From Nitrososphaerales archaeon TH703 (GTDB lineage Archaea > Thermoproteota > Nitrososphaeria > Nitrososphaerales > Nitrososphaeraceae), in assembly GCA_014523525.1 (NCBI GenBank), contig JAATVL010000252.1:1-10150 (forward strand): a DNA stretch of 10,150 nt, read 5' to 3'. The notes under the pieces were generated by a model. The model made no database searches and was not told the origin of the DNA. It saw only the letters and a list, made by a program, of their open reading frames with translations. Numbering within the stretch: the stretch's first letter is position 1; every line of letters begins with the position of its first letter. Below, piece by piece: positions 1 through 6,192 of the stretch. Position numbers and translations under genes: made by a program.

Positions 1-1390
1 AAACATTCGATTTTAGCTGTGATGGTGCCTCAGTTTTCTTTGTATTTTCTGTTATTCCTTGCTTTGCAAATTTTGCTGCTTCACCACCAGCGATTTTTCC
101 AAAAACTATTGTGTCAAGTAAGCTATTTCCACCTAAACGATTAGCGCCATGAATCTGGCTTATTACTTCCCCAACAGCAAATAAACCCTTAACCGTAGTT
201 CTACAACTTATATCTACTACGACTCCGCCCATAGAATAATGTGCAGTAGGTCCAACTTCCATTTTCTCTTTTGATATATCGATTCCATCAAGTTTTTGGA
301 ATTGTTCATACATAGTAGTTAGCCTTTCTTGAATTACTTCCTTTCGTAGATGGGTTACATCTAACCAAACTCCACCATGTTCTGTTCCTCTTCCAGAGAT
401 TATCTCATTATAGTTAGCACGAGCTACTACATCACGTGGCCCTAGCTCCATTCTTTCATGATCGTAATTTTTCATAAACCTTTCACCCTTTGAATTTAAT
501 AGAATACCACCTTCACCACGTATTGCTTCTGTAGCTAGCGTACCCACTGCTTTCTCTGGCCAAACCATTCCAGTAGGATGAAACTGCACCATTTCCATAT
601 CTACTAAATCTACACCTGCTTCATATGCTAGAGCTATACCTTCTCCATAGTTTTCAAAAATCCTAGAACTACTGACTGCATAGACTCGTGTATATCCACC
701 AGCAGCAAGGATTAAAGACTTGCATTCAAATGTAACAAATTCTTTTTTTTCAATGTCTATTCCAAATGCTCCTTTAACTGCTTCTTGTTCTTTTACCACT
801 TGTTCTTCTGGTGTTAATGTTCCTGATGATGATACTGGTGATGCTTCGCCATTTATATCACCATCATCATCTTGTGATTTTAATAATAATTTTGTGATGT
901 AAACATTGTCTATTATTTTGATTTTCCGCTGATTTATCTGATCCATCAATACACGTATTATTTCCTGACCGGTCCAATCTTCGTAAAATACAGTCCTTCT
1001 ATAGGTGTGAGCTCCAAAAAACCGCTGTGTTAGCCTACCGTCTTTCTCTCTATGAAATCTGGCGCCCCAATTTACTAATTCATTTATAGCATCGGGTGCA
1101 TTTTTGCAAAGCATTTCGACTCTTTCATAGTCAGCAAGAAATTCACCTTCTCTTAGAGTATCAGCTGCATGTATAATCCAGTTATCTTCTGGATCCATAG
1201 TACCAAGGGCTGCATTGATACCACCTCTTGCAAGTGTTGTATGAGGATCACCTTTTTTGCTCTTACTAATTATGAGAACATCTGTACCAGCATCATGAGC
1301 TTCAATTGCAGCCACAAGACCAGCAGAGCCACCACCTATAATTAAAACATCACAATAATAACTAGATTGTCTTTTCATGTTCTGAGCCAT
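1..1390 (-). CDS. sdhA: Succinate dehydrogenase/fumarate reductase flavoprotein subunit (SdhA), 3' part outside the window
   Basis: Catalytic FAD subunit of complex II. It oxidises succinate to fumarate (or the reverse) at the cytoplasmic face of the membrane and passes electrons to the iron-sulfur subunit and quinone. 463 codons are visible, so about 100-120 C-terminal residues are missing against the usual 560-590. Seen: the Rossmann dinucleotide motif IIGGGSAG at residues 17-24; PHTTLARGG with His50 in the place of the histidine that binds FAD covalently; QFHPTG with His271; TEAIRGEGG with Glu288; GPRDVVAR with Arg319, the expected proton-shuttle arginine; AHYSMGG with His384; and GANRLGGNSLL with Arg418. 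An acidic, Ser-rich insertion lies at about residues 172-202. The ATG at 1390 is 27 bases after the stop of the upstream oxidase-like gene, so co-transcription is likely; Met5 is an alternative start. Neither sdhB nor the membrane subunits are in the window; they would lie beyond base 1. Confidence 0.95.
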   Translation of the reverse strand, partial: MAQNMKRQSSYYCDVLIIGGGSAGLVAAIEAHDAGTDVLIISKSKKGDPHTTLARGGINAALGTMDPEDNWIIHAADTLREGEFLADYERVEMLCKNAPDAINELVNWGARFHREKDGRLTQRFFGAHTYRRTVFYEDWTGQEIIRVLMDQINQRKIKIIDNVYITKLLLKSQDDDGDINGEASPVSSSGTLTPEEQVVKEQEAVKGAFGIDIEKKEFVTFECKSLILAAGGYTRVYAVSSSRIFENYGEGIALAYEAGVDLVDMEMVQFHPTGMVWPEKAVGTLATEAIRGEGGILLNSKGERFMKNYDHERMELGPRDVVARANYNEIISGRGTEHGGVWLDVTHLRKEVIQERLTTMYEQFQKLDGIDISKEKMEVGPTAHYSMGGVVVDISCRTTVKGLFAVGEVISQIHGANRLGGNSLLDTIVFGKIAGGEAAKFAKQGITENTKKTEAPSQLKSNV

Positions 1391-1417
1391 TTTATTATTT
1401 TCCAACTTGACAATTCT

Positions 1418-3214
1418 TTAGTTGTCAGTATGATGTGTATGTATATTTTTTAAAACATTATGCACTTGGTCTCTGTATAAAGTCAATCCTATCCTTTTGG
1501 CATAAGGCTGTCCTTTAGCAAATGATTTAGCTAATTCTTTAACAAACTCCATTTCTACCTTTGGTGGTACTGGAGGTTCAAATGGATCTACATATGCTTC
1601 AATTATTGTGGGTTGTTTTCTCTCTTTCATAGCCTGACTCATTATCGATTTTACTTCAGATGGTTCTTTGATTGCATATCCCTTACCGCCGCAAGCTTCT
1701 GCGAACTTTACCCAATCTATCGGAGAAAATTCTACTCCAAATTCAGGGTTTCCAAGAAATGCCATCTGCTCCCATCTAATCATCCCTAAGGTATTATTTT
1801 TGATAACGATTACCTTGATAGGAAGGTTATATTGTACTGCTGTAGCAAATTCACCCATCAACATAGTCAATCCAGCATCACCAACAAATGCAACTGATTG
1901 TCTTTCTGGAAATGCAATCTGTGCTGCTATCGCGTATGGTAAAGCATTTGCCATACTTGATAAAGTGCCAGACACGGAAAACTTCATACCCTTTCGCATA
2001 TCAATATGACGAGCTGCCCAACTTGTATTTGTTCCACAATCAACAGAAATTATCGCATTCTCATCAAGTTCATCAGAAACTGCTTTGGCGATAACTTGCG
2101 GTTTAATCGGCTTATCAGTTCTAGTAGTTTGCTCTATCATCAATCTATTCCACTTCTTCATAGCATCCTGTTTTGATTTGAGAAATCCTAGATCATGTTT
2201 TTGATGCAAAAGTGGAAACAACTCAGTTAATATTAGCTTTGAATCTCCTACCAATCCAATTTCTACAGGATAACGAAGACCAATCTTTTCAGGCTTTACA
2301 TCAATTTGAATTCCCCTTGCCTGCCCTGGTTTAGGAAGATAGTCAATATAAGGAAATGATGTTCCAACCATAAGTAGTGTATCTGCTTCGCCCATAGCAT
2401 CACTAGATGGTGTCGTTCCAAGCAAACCAATACATCCAGTAGTATATGGGCTGTCATCTGGAATTACTGCTTTACCCAAAAGTGCTTTAACGACTGGAGC
2501 ACCTAACTTTTCTGCAACTGCTAGAACCTCTTCTCCAGCTCCAAGTGCTCCCTGTCCTACAAGTATCACAACTCTATTCCCAGCATTGAGAATTTTAGCT
2601 GCATCTTCTATTAAAGAACGACGTGGGATTGTTTCGGCAACATAAGCATGAGAAGTATGATGATAAGGAACATTATGTCTAGAATAATTACCACTTAGTT
2701 TCTTTTCCTGTACATCTATTGGTATTGTTAGATGGCTAACTCCCCTCTGCGCTAACGCAGTTCTACATGCAATATCAACTGCCATTTCTGCTTGCTCTGG
2801 AACTTCTATCATGCTATTGTAAACTGTGACATCAGAATATAGCTGTATTAGGTTAACATCCTGTTGATAGTAGGAATTCATTAAATCAGAGTATGTGGTC
2901 CCTGTAATAGCAACAACAGGAGTACTATCCGATTTAGCATCATATAATCCATTTAATAGATGGATGGCACCTGGGCCAGATGTAGCAACACATGCTCCAA
3001 GCTTTCCAGTATATTTTGCATAGGCGCAAGCCATAAATGCTGCAGATTCTTCGTGTCTTACAAGTATGAATTTAATTTTGTCTTGCCTACGTCTTAAGGC
3101 TTCAATAAATCCATTTATACCATCACCAGGTAACCCGAAAATTGTATCAATTTTCCAATCAAGCAATTCTTCAGCTACAATATCAGCTGTACGCATATTT
3201 TCATATTCACTCAT
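1418..3214 (-). CDS. Thiamine-diphosphate/FAD enzyme of the pyruvate oxidase (PoxB-like) type
   Basis: 598-residue member of the TPP family that includes pyruvate oxidase, pyruvate:quinone oxidoreductase and acetolactate synthase. Domain order is normal: N-terminal Pyr domain with FGLPGDGING (26-35) and the cofactor-activating glutamate in RHEE (Glu55); central FAD/Rossmann-like domain (about 195-340); C-terminal PP domain with the Mg-TPP signature GDAG at 445-448 and the paired Asn at 473-474. The second Gly of the usual GDG is Ala here. Pyruvate oxidase is favoured over acetolactate synthase by the YYQQDVN segment (115-121), which lies where oxidases have FQE, by the SDVTVYN segment after it, and by a PoxB-like tail after PPVPPK with an additional C-terminal extension. 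No acetolactate synthase regulatory-subunit gene adjoins. The likely reaction is oxidative decarboxylation of pyruvate with electrons to quinone; this is inferred. The frame is open back to the malic enzyme stop but offers no earlier ATG, GTG or TTG; Met7 is the only near alternative. Confidence 0.85.
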   Translation of the reverse strand: MSEYENMRTADIVAEELLDWKIDTIFGLPGDGINGFIEALRRRQDKIKFILVRHEESAAFMACAYAKYTGKLGACVATSGPGAIHLLNGLYDAKSDSTPVVAITGTTYSDLMNSYYQQDVNLIQLYSDVTVYNSMIEVPEQAEMAVDIACRTALAQRGVSHLTIPIDVQEKKLSGNYSRHNVPYHHTSHAYVAETIPRRSLIEDAAKILNAGNRVVILVGQGALGAGEEVLAVAEKLGAPVVKALLGKAVIPDDSPYTTGCIGLLGTTPSSDAMGEADTLLMVGTSFPYIDYLPKPGQARGIQIDVKPEKIGLRYPVEIGLVGDSKLILTELFPLLHQKHDLGFLKSKQDAMKKWNRLMIEQTTRTDKPIKPQVIAKAVSDELDENAIISVDCGTNTSWAARHIDMRKGMKFSVSGTLSSMANALPYAIAAQIAFPERQSVAFVGDAGLTMLMGEFATAVQYNLPIKVIVIKNNTLGMIRWEQMAFLGNPEFGVEFSPIDWVKFAEACGGKGYAIKEPSEVKSIMSQAMKERKQPTIIEAYVDPFEPPVPPKVEMEFVKELAKSFAKGQPYAKRIGLTLYRDQVHNVLKNIHTHHTDN

Positions 3215-3291
3215 TGAATGCTCAATAAACCCACCATCTTCTTTATTACAGTTGTGAAGAGGTAGATTTTCTAGATCTTCTATCCAGCCTT

Positions 3292-4521
3292 TTATTTATC
3301 TAATTTTTGCTGGTTTGATATGTCTTTGAGAGTACTTTCAATTGCTTTTTTTAGGGTCTCTGTCACAAGAGGAAGAATTCTTGGATCATTTACCTTGGGA
3401 ATTATATAATCCTCTTTTAAGTGAGTCTTTGCAACTAGCGAAGCGATAGCATATGATGCAGTTACAAGCATCTTTTCATCCAATTCTTTTGCTCTCGTAT
3501 CTAACAAAGCTCTAAGAACTGAGGGAAATACCACAGCATTATTTACTTGATTTGGATAATCGGAACGCCCAGTACCTACAATTCTTGCACCTGCTTTAAG
3601 AGCATCTGATGGAAGTATTTCGGGCTGTGGGTTGCTAAGCGGAAACACAATTGCATCATGGTTCATTGATTGTACCATACCTTCAGTTACTAGTCCAGCT
3701 TTACCAGATACACCTATGAAAACATCTGCTTTTCTAATTACTTCTTCCAAACTTCCTACTAATTTGTTGGAATTGCTGTTCCTTGCTATTTCTTGCTTGT
3801 CTAAATTTTGAGAATTAACAGTTAAAAGGTCTTCCCTTCCCTCGTATATTGCTCCCTTGCTATCCGTTACTACAATGTTTTCGGAGCCTGCTTCCTTCAA
3901 AATCTTGAAAATTCCATAGCCAGCAGAACCTGCCCCTGATATTACTACCTTTATATTGTCTATTTTCTTATCTACCATTTTTAGAGAATTTATCAGTGCT
4001 GCCAATGTGATTACGGCTGTTCCGTGCTGATCATCATGAAACACAGGTATTGAGAGCTCGTCTCTAAGCCTTTTTATTATATCAAAAACCTTAGGTGATT
4101 CTATATCTTCGATATTTATTGCTCCAAAACACGGCTCAATTGCCTTGACAAACCTAACTATTTCCTCCTTATCTTGTGTAGCAATACATAGGGGAATTGC
4201 ATTAATATTACCTAGGACTTTGAACAAAACAGATTTTCCTTCCATTACAGGGAGTGCTGCTTCTGGGCCAATATTTCCAAGACCAAGAACCCTTGTTCCG
4301 TCACACACTATGGCTACGTTGTTCCACTTTGAGGTATAATCATAAATTAACTCTTTGTTTTTACTTATCTCTTGAGCTACCGATGCTACTCCTGGAGTAT
4401 AAATTAATCCAAGTGTACCTTTTTCTTCATTACCGAAACTAGCATCGATGGAAACTCGATTATGTATTTCGATCTTCCCTCTTAGTTTCCTATGAAGGTT
4501 GATGGCGTCCTCATTTGACAT
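3292..4521 (-). CDS. Malic enzyme (malate dehydrogenase, decarboxylating), short archaeal/bacterial type
   Basis: Converts L-malate to pyruvate and CO2 with reduction of NAD(P)+. At 409 residues it is the compact single-module form without the phosphotransacetylase-like tail of long MaeB. Seen: YTPGVA (41-46) with the catalytic Tyr41; MEGKSVLF (93-100) with the catalytic Lys96; an acidic metal-binding stretch NIEDIE (136-141); FHDDQHGTAV (161-170), the malic enzyme signature with metal-binding Asp; the nucleotide-binding GAGSAGYGI (196-204); and PLSNPQPE (294-301). Asp220, at the end of the second strand of the Rossmann fold (VVTD), suggests NAD+ rather than NADP+, but this is only a prediction. 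It is the first gene of a minus-strand series, 77 bases ahead of the pyruvate oxidase-like gene that would use its product. The ATG at 4521 has a G-rich element upstream, in keeping with a leadered mRNA. Confidence 0.94.
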   Translation of the reverse strand: MSNEDAINLHRKLRGKIEIHNRVSIDASFGNEEKGTLGLIYTPGVASVAQEISKNKELIYDYTSKWNNVAIVCDGTRVLGLGNIGPEAALPVMEGKSVLFKVLGNINAIPLCIATQDKEEIVRFVKAIEPCFGAINIEDIESPKVFDIIKRLRDELSIPVFHDDQHGTAVITLAALINSLKMVDKKIDNIKVVISGAGSAGYGIFKILKEAGSENIVVTDSKGAIYEGREDLLTVNSQNLDKQEIARNSNSNKLVGSLEEVIRKADVFIGVSGKAGLVTEGMVQSMNHDAIVFPLSNPQPEILPSDALKAGARIVGTGRSDYPNQVNNAVVFPSVLRALLDTRAKELDEKMLVTASYAIASLVAKTHLKEDYIIPKVNDPRILPLVTETLKKAIESTLKDISNQQKLDK

Positions 4522-4534
4522 ATTCAGTGATATG

Positions 4535-4579
4535 CCCCCTTTTTCTGCTATCGGCAGTAAAACGTGGAATTAATAATAT
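4535..4579 (-). promoter_or_regulatory. Probable promoter and ribosome-binding element of the malic enzyme gene
   Basis: On the minus strand an AT-only element, ATATTATTAATT (4568-4579), lies about 50 bases before the ATG. This would place transcription start near 4547 and give a leader of about 25 bases. Within that leader, AAGGGGG (G run at 4535-4539) ends 13 bases from the ATG and could pair with the 16S rRNA 3' end, although the spacing is long. The rest of the 4580-4730 stretch holds no recognisable gene. Confidence 0.35.
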
Positions 4580-4719
4580 GTCCAACGTATTTGATAAAAA
4601 ATTGAGCTGTATTTGAATCCACCTGCATTTTATGTCACCGACGAGTGTAGGATATTCTGAAAATTAATAATTCTTACCAAAGAATACCGATATCAGAATT
4701 TCCAATCACGATCCCACAT

Positions 4720-4725
4720 AAAAAA
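4720..4725 (-). terminator. Oligo-T tract after the metallo-beta-lactamase remnant
   Basis: Six consecutive T on the minus strand lie a few bases past the TAA at 4731. Archaeal RNA polymerase stops at such tracts without needing a hairpin. It may be the old terminator of the broken gene. Confidence 0.25.
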
Positions 4726-4730
4726 TCAGG

Positions 4731-4934
4731 TTACTCTTCCGTCTTAACAATGTGTACCTTTGCAATAGCCAAATATGGGAATGGAACCCATCCAGGGAAC
4801 ACTATATCAACCAACATCAGCACCCTTTGTTTGGGGAGATAAATGAATATGTTGCCGGGAAGATGGTTAGTTCCGTAGTAGTCCAACTCGAGAGTTTGGT
4901 TTCCTATGGTTAGAGTATATGGATCGTAAAAGAA
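4731..4934 (-). pseudogene. Fragment of a metallo-beta-lactamase-fold hydrolase gene
   Basis: Reading the minus strand from about 4934 to the TAA at 4731-4733 gives a 67-residue stretch typical of the middle of an MBL-fold hydrolase. It contains LDYYGTNHLPGN, with the His of the third metal-binding motif, then IFIYLPKQRVLMLVDIVFPG, with the Asp that bridges the two metals, and then WVPFPYLAIAK. The N-terminal HxHxDH region and the last metal-binding His are absent. No start codon precedes the fragment: the frame is closed by TAG at 4950-4952 and the only ATG is internal, in the MLVD segment. The end (KVHIVKTEE then stop) does not look like the family. The fragment is therefore broken at both ends. 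Its 5' side stops where the promoter of the SDR gene begins, so arrival of the SDR unit may have destroyed it. Confidence 0.65.
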
Positions 4935-4964
4935 TTTAATAATTCTAAACTACGCTATATCATT
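4935..4964 (+). promoter_or_regulatory. TATA-like box and leaderless start of SDR copy 1
   Basis: TTTAATAA at 4935-4942 is centred about 26 bases before the ATG at 4965, the usual archaeal distance from TATA box to transcription start. The mRNA would begin at or next to the start codon. No Shine-Dalgarno sequence is present. The following bases AATTCTAAACTA recur upstream of SDR copy 2 at nearly the same distance. Confidence 0.55.
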
Positions 4965-5229
4965 ATGGGAAGGCTTGAAGGAAAAGTTGCAGTCATCACA
5001 GGCGGAAGTAGCGGCATAGGCCTCGCAACTGCACAGCAGTTCATCACAGAAGGCGCCTACGTTTTCATCGCCGGCCGCCGCCAAAGTGAACTCGATAAGG
5101 CAGTCAAGCAGATTGGCAAAAACAACAACGTCACCGGTGTTCAGGGCGACGTCTCAAATCTCGCTGATCTTGATCGGTTGTATGCCGCGGTGAAGCAACA
5201 GAAGGGCAGCATCGACATCCTGTTTGCCA
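4935..5229 (+). repeat. Long direct repeat, copy 1 (promoter plus 5' part of SDR gene)
   Basis: This stretch matches 9858-10150 in the same orientation, with one single-base difference in length in the leader and one 3-base (Asn codon) difference in the gene. Similarity does not visibly extend upstream of the TATA-like box. The match continues to the window edge in the second copy, so its true 3' end is unknown. Confidence 0.9.
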
Positions 5230-5723
5230 ACGCCGGCATCGATGAATTCGCATCTTTAGGAGCAATTACGGAATCCCATTTTGATAAAATATTCAGCATC
5301 AACGTTAAAGGCCTTCTATTCACCGTACAAAAAGCGCTTCCACTGTTTCAGGATGGTGGTGGCTCTATCATTCTAACTGCTTCTGCAGGAGGATCCAAAG
5401 GAATCGAGGGGTATAGTGTTTACCACGCGACCAAGGCCGCTATAAGATCGTTCGTCCGCACCTGGACAGTAGAGCTGAAACACCGCAAGATTCGTGTCAA
5501 CGCCATCAGTCCTGGTCCGATACACACATCACTCATTGATACGCTGGTACAGAGCGATGAACAGGCCGAGCGATTGAAGACGAGCGTCATGGGCACCATA
5601 CCGCTAGGTAGGATGGGCAATCCTGATGAAGTCGCGAAGGCCGCGTTATTCCTCGCGTCGGATGACAGCAGTTATGTTACCGGTATAGAATTGTTCGTAG
5701 ATGGGGGCGTGGCACAAGTCTGA
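4965..5723 (+). CDS. Short-chain dehydrogenase/reductase (classical SDR), copy 1
   Basis: 252-residue cytosolic NAD(P)-dependent oxidoreductase of the classical SDR family; the substrate is unknown. Seen: cofactor motif TGGSSGIG (12-19); AGRR at 36-39, whose arginines after the second strand suggest NADPH; GDVSN (61-65); ANAG at 88-91 in place of NNAG; and a complete catalytic set of Asn113 (SINVKG), Ser140 (LTASAG), Tyr153 and Lys157 (YHATK). PGPIHT (183-188) and a final VDGG (245-248) complete the fold. Length is normal. It is transcribed from its own leaderless promoter and has no close partner on either side. Base composition stands out: the line at 5161-5220 is 33/60 G+C, against 20/60 for 7021-7080 in the MFS gene. 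This, together with the bacterial look of the protein, suggests acquisition from a bacterium. A close paralogue starts at 9889. Confidence 0.93.
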   Translation: MGRLEGKVAVITGGSSGIGLATAQQFITEGAYVFIAGRRQSELDKAVKQIGKNNNVTGVQGDVSNLADLDRLYAAVKQQKGSIDILFANAGIDEFASLGAITESHFDKIFSINVKGLLFTVQKALPLFQDGGGSIILTASAGGSKGIEGYSVYHATKAAIRSFVRTWTVELKHRKIRVNAISPGPIHTSLIDTLVQSDEQAERLKTSVMGTIPLGRMGNPDEVAKAALFLASDDSSYVTGIELFVDGGVAQV

Positions 5724-5729
5724 ATGTAT

Positions 5730-5933
5730 TTAATTTGTGAAGTGATCAAACAGTTGGAATCGTTCCACCATCATCACATTGACTACTTTCGCGTGTCCAG
5801 GCGCCGTGCTGAGATCCGCTTGAATAAATACCAGATCACGATCTTCATAGTGATCGCCTGTCGTAGTATGATTTGCTTGTAATTTGGTCCCAATCCAAGA
5901 AGTCCTGCTATTGATGAAAATCTTATTTAACAA
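5730..5933 (-). pseudogene. GC-rich coding remnant, possibly NTF2/SnoaL-like
   Basis: A 67-codon minus-strand frame whose second half (DRDLVFIQADLSTAPG, then AKVVNVMMVERFQLFDHF) weakly resembles the last strands of NTF2/SnoaL-like proteins, where a GDLVFVHS-type strand is followed by VVDIFR...EHWD. The N-terminal half is not recognisable, and the frame is less than half the usual 120-140 residues. It starts just past the SDR stop, on the opposite strand. Part of it is as GC-rich as the SDR gene (34/60 in 5761-5820), which fits joint transfer. A 53-codon plus-strand frame starting right after the SDR stop (5724-5885) competes and is not recognisable either. The assignment is tentative. Confidence 0.25.
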
Positions 5934-6097
5934 ACGGCCATGAACATATTTCCAAATGTCCTGTATGTAGAAGCATCAAATTAGAATGCTTCCCCATTTC
6001 ATACCCTGACTGCACAAAGAATTCTTGCTCTTCTGAGCAATTGCGAGTATCATTACGAAGACCGCTTTTGCCTCTTGGATGTACATTCTTTTGGTAA
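5914..6097 (+). pseudogene. Frameshifted small zinc-ribbon-like gene
   Basis: A plus-strand frame open from 5918 to the TAA at 6095-6097 encodes GHEHISKCPVC, then RSIKLEC, FPISYPDC and TKNSC. The cysteine spacing is C-x2-C-x6-C-x7-C-x4-C, as in a zinc ribbon or treble-clef-like small protein. This frame has no ATG, GTG or TTG before the cysteines. An ATG at 5914 (MKILFN) lies in the neighbouring frame and would join it through a single-base shift near 5930. The simplest reading is a small zinc-binding protein gene inactivated by a frameshift or start loss. The function is not known, and the opposite strand is also open here. Confidence 0.3.
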
Positions 6098-6192
6098 TCA
6101 AGTACATCATGCTTCATTTACTAAATACCTTTTCTACATTCACCAGTTTTAACACTAATTAATCAGGAAAATTTAGAAATAATGATAAGAGT

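Noticed and set aside
1668..2094. Plus-strand frames of 113 and 68 codons opposite the pyruvate oxidase-like gene
   Set aside because: The minus-strand gene is complete and motif-rich here. These frames are antisense shadows without features of their own.
4670..4685. Inverted repeat ATTCTT-ACCA-AAGAAT in the malic enzyme/MBL gap
   Set aside because: A six-pair AT-rich stem without a T tract is weak and common by chance at this composition.
5724..5885. 53-codon plus-strand frame whose ATG follows the SDR stop directly
   Set aside because: Not recognisable as a family, and it competes with the minus-strand NTF2-like reading. Tight coupling to a leaderless SDR transcript without a ribosome-binding site is unconvincing.
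5923..6117. 64-codon minus-strand frame starting MKHDVLDYQ
   Set aside because: It lies opposite the zinc-ribbon-like frame and shows no recognisable motif. It is more likely a shadow of the plus-strand remnant.
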